A DNA stretch of 5,462 nucleotides from NCBI GenBank assembly GCA_905215125.1, contig CAJMOV010000146.1, forward strand, positions 1-5,462, in the 5' to 3' direction. Below the pieces are notes generated by a model. It did no database searches. It was not told the origin of the DNA and was given only the letters and a program-made list of their open reading frames with translations. Made by a program: the position numbers and the translations under genes. Shown here piece by piece: positions 5,208-5,462 of this stretch (position 1 is the stretch's first letter; each line of letters starts with the position of its first letter). This stretch comes from an uncultured bacterium (GTDB lineage: Bacteria; Bacillota; Clostridia; Oscillospirales; Butyricicoccaceae).

Positions 5208-5462
5208 ATTGCATGCTGTCAGCGCCGGCTATCAAAGCCGCGCCGTGCTGCACGGCGTCAGCCTTGCTTTTCCGCCCGGCGAAACGGCAGCCCTTTTGGG
5301 ACCCAACGGGTGCGGTAAAAGTACTCTTTTGAAAGCCGCCGCCGGCCTCATCCCCTGCCAGGGCGGAAGGGTGGCGCGCGGCGCCGGCGAGGTCGCCGGG
5401 CTGCTCGCCGGAGACATCGCGCGAAAAGTCGGTTATCTGTCCCAACGCCGGGATGTGGGGGG
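5200..5462 (+). CDS. ABC importer ATP-binding subunit, partial (3' end outside window)
   Basis: The first 87 residues of the ATPase that powers the FecCD-type permease. They show the A-loop region GY (10-11), the Walker A motif GPNGCGKST at 34-42 with K40, and the Q-loop glutamine Q82 in VGYLSQ. Signature, Walker B and H-loop lie beyond the window. The ATG at 5200 overlaps the permease stop by 8 bp, and AAGGGGG just upstream serves as ribosome binding site. The RKVGYLSQ spacing is that of FepC/FhuC/BtuD-type ATPases, consistent with its partners. Confidence 0.93.
   Translation, partial: MLELHAVSAGYQSRAVLHGVSLAFPPGETAALLGPNGCGKSTLLKAAAGLIPCQGGRVARGAGEVAGLLAGDIARKVGYLSQRRDVG

Overview
The window looks like chromosome of a GC-rich member of the Clostridia (Oscillospiraceae/Lachnospiraceae-like). 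Coding sequence is GC-rich. The promoters are classic sigma-A type with AT-rich TATAAT-like boxes, ribosome binding sites are GAGG/GGGG-type, one gene starts with TTG, and the regulator is of the PerR type. The taxonomic placement is inference from these traits, not from a search.

Layout. (1) Positions 1-176 hold a tRNA-Pro(GGG) on the minus strand with its own promoter upstream and a long near-perfect hairpin just past its CCA end. (2) Positions 248-815 hold a PerR-type peroxide/metal regulator on the plus strand. Its promoter carries a perfect 7-bp dyad around the -10 box, and a rho-independent terminator follows the gene. (3) Positions 845-1570 hold a minus-strand gene, convergent with perR, for an uncharacterised protein of about 206 aa with a CxxC - HEMEH - CPEC arrangement, probably a zinc protein and possibly a metalloprotease. 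(4) Its promoter lies back-to-back with the promoter of a plus-strand siroheme/[4Fe-4S] sulfite/nitrite reductase (1642-3189), followed by a strong terminator-like hairpin. (5) Positions 3278-5462 hold a tightly packed ABC import operon of the iron-siderophore/heme/cobalamin class: lipoprotein, FecCD-type permease and the start of the ATPase, which is cut by the window end.

How it may work together. A plausible theme is redox and metal handling: a PerR-type sensor, a siroheme-iron-sulfur enzyme with a high iron demand, and an importer of iron chelates or a corrinoid. Nothing in the sequence proves that PerR controls the neighbours, and the transported substrate cannot be read from the sequence. 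The least explained items are the HExxH/CxxC protein, the cysteine in place of a usually invariant siroheme-site arginine in the reductase, and the symmetric elements in the promoters. I see no CRISPR array, insertion sequence, phage gene or defence system here.
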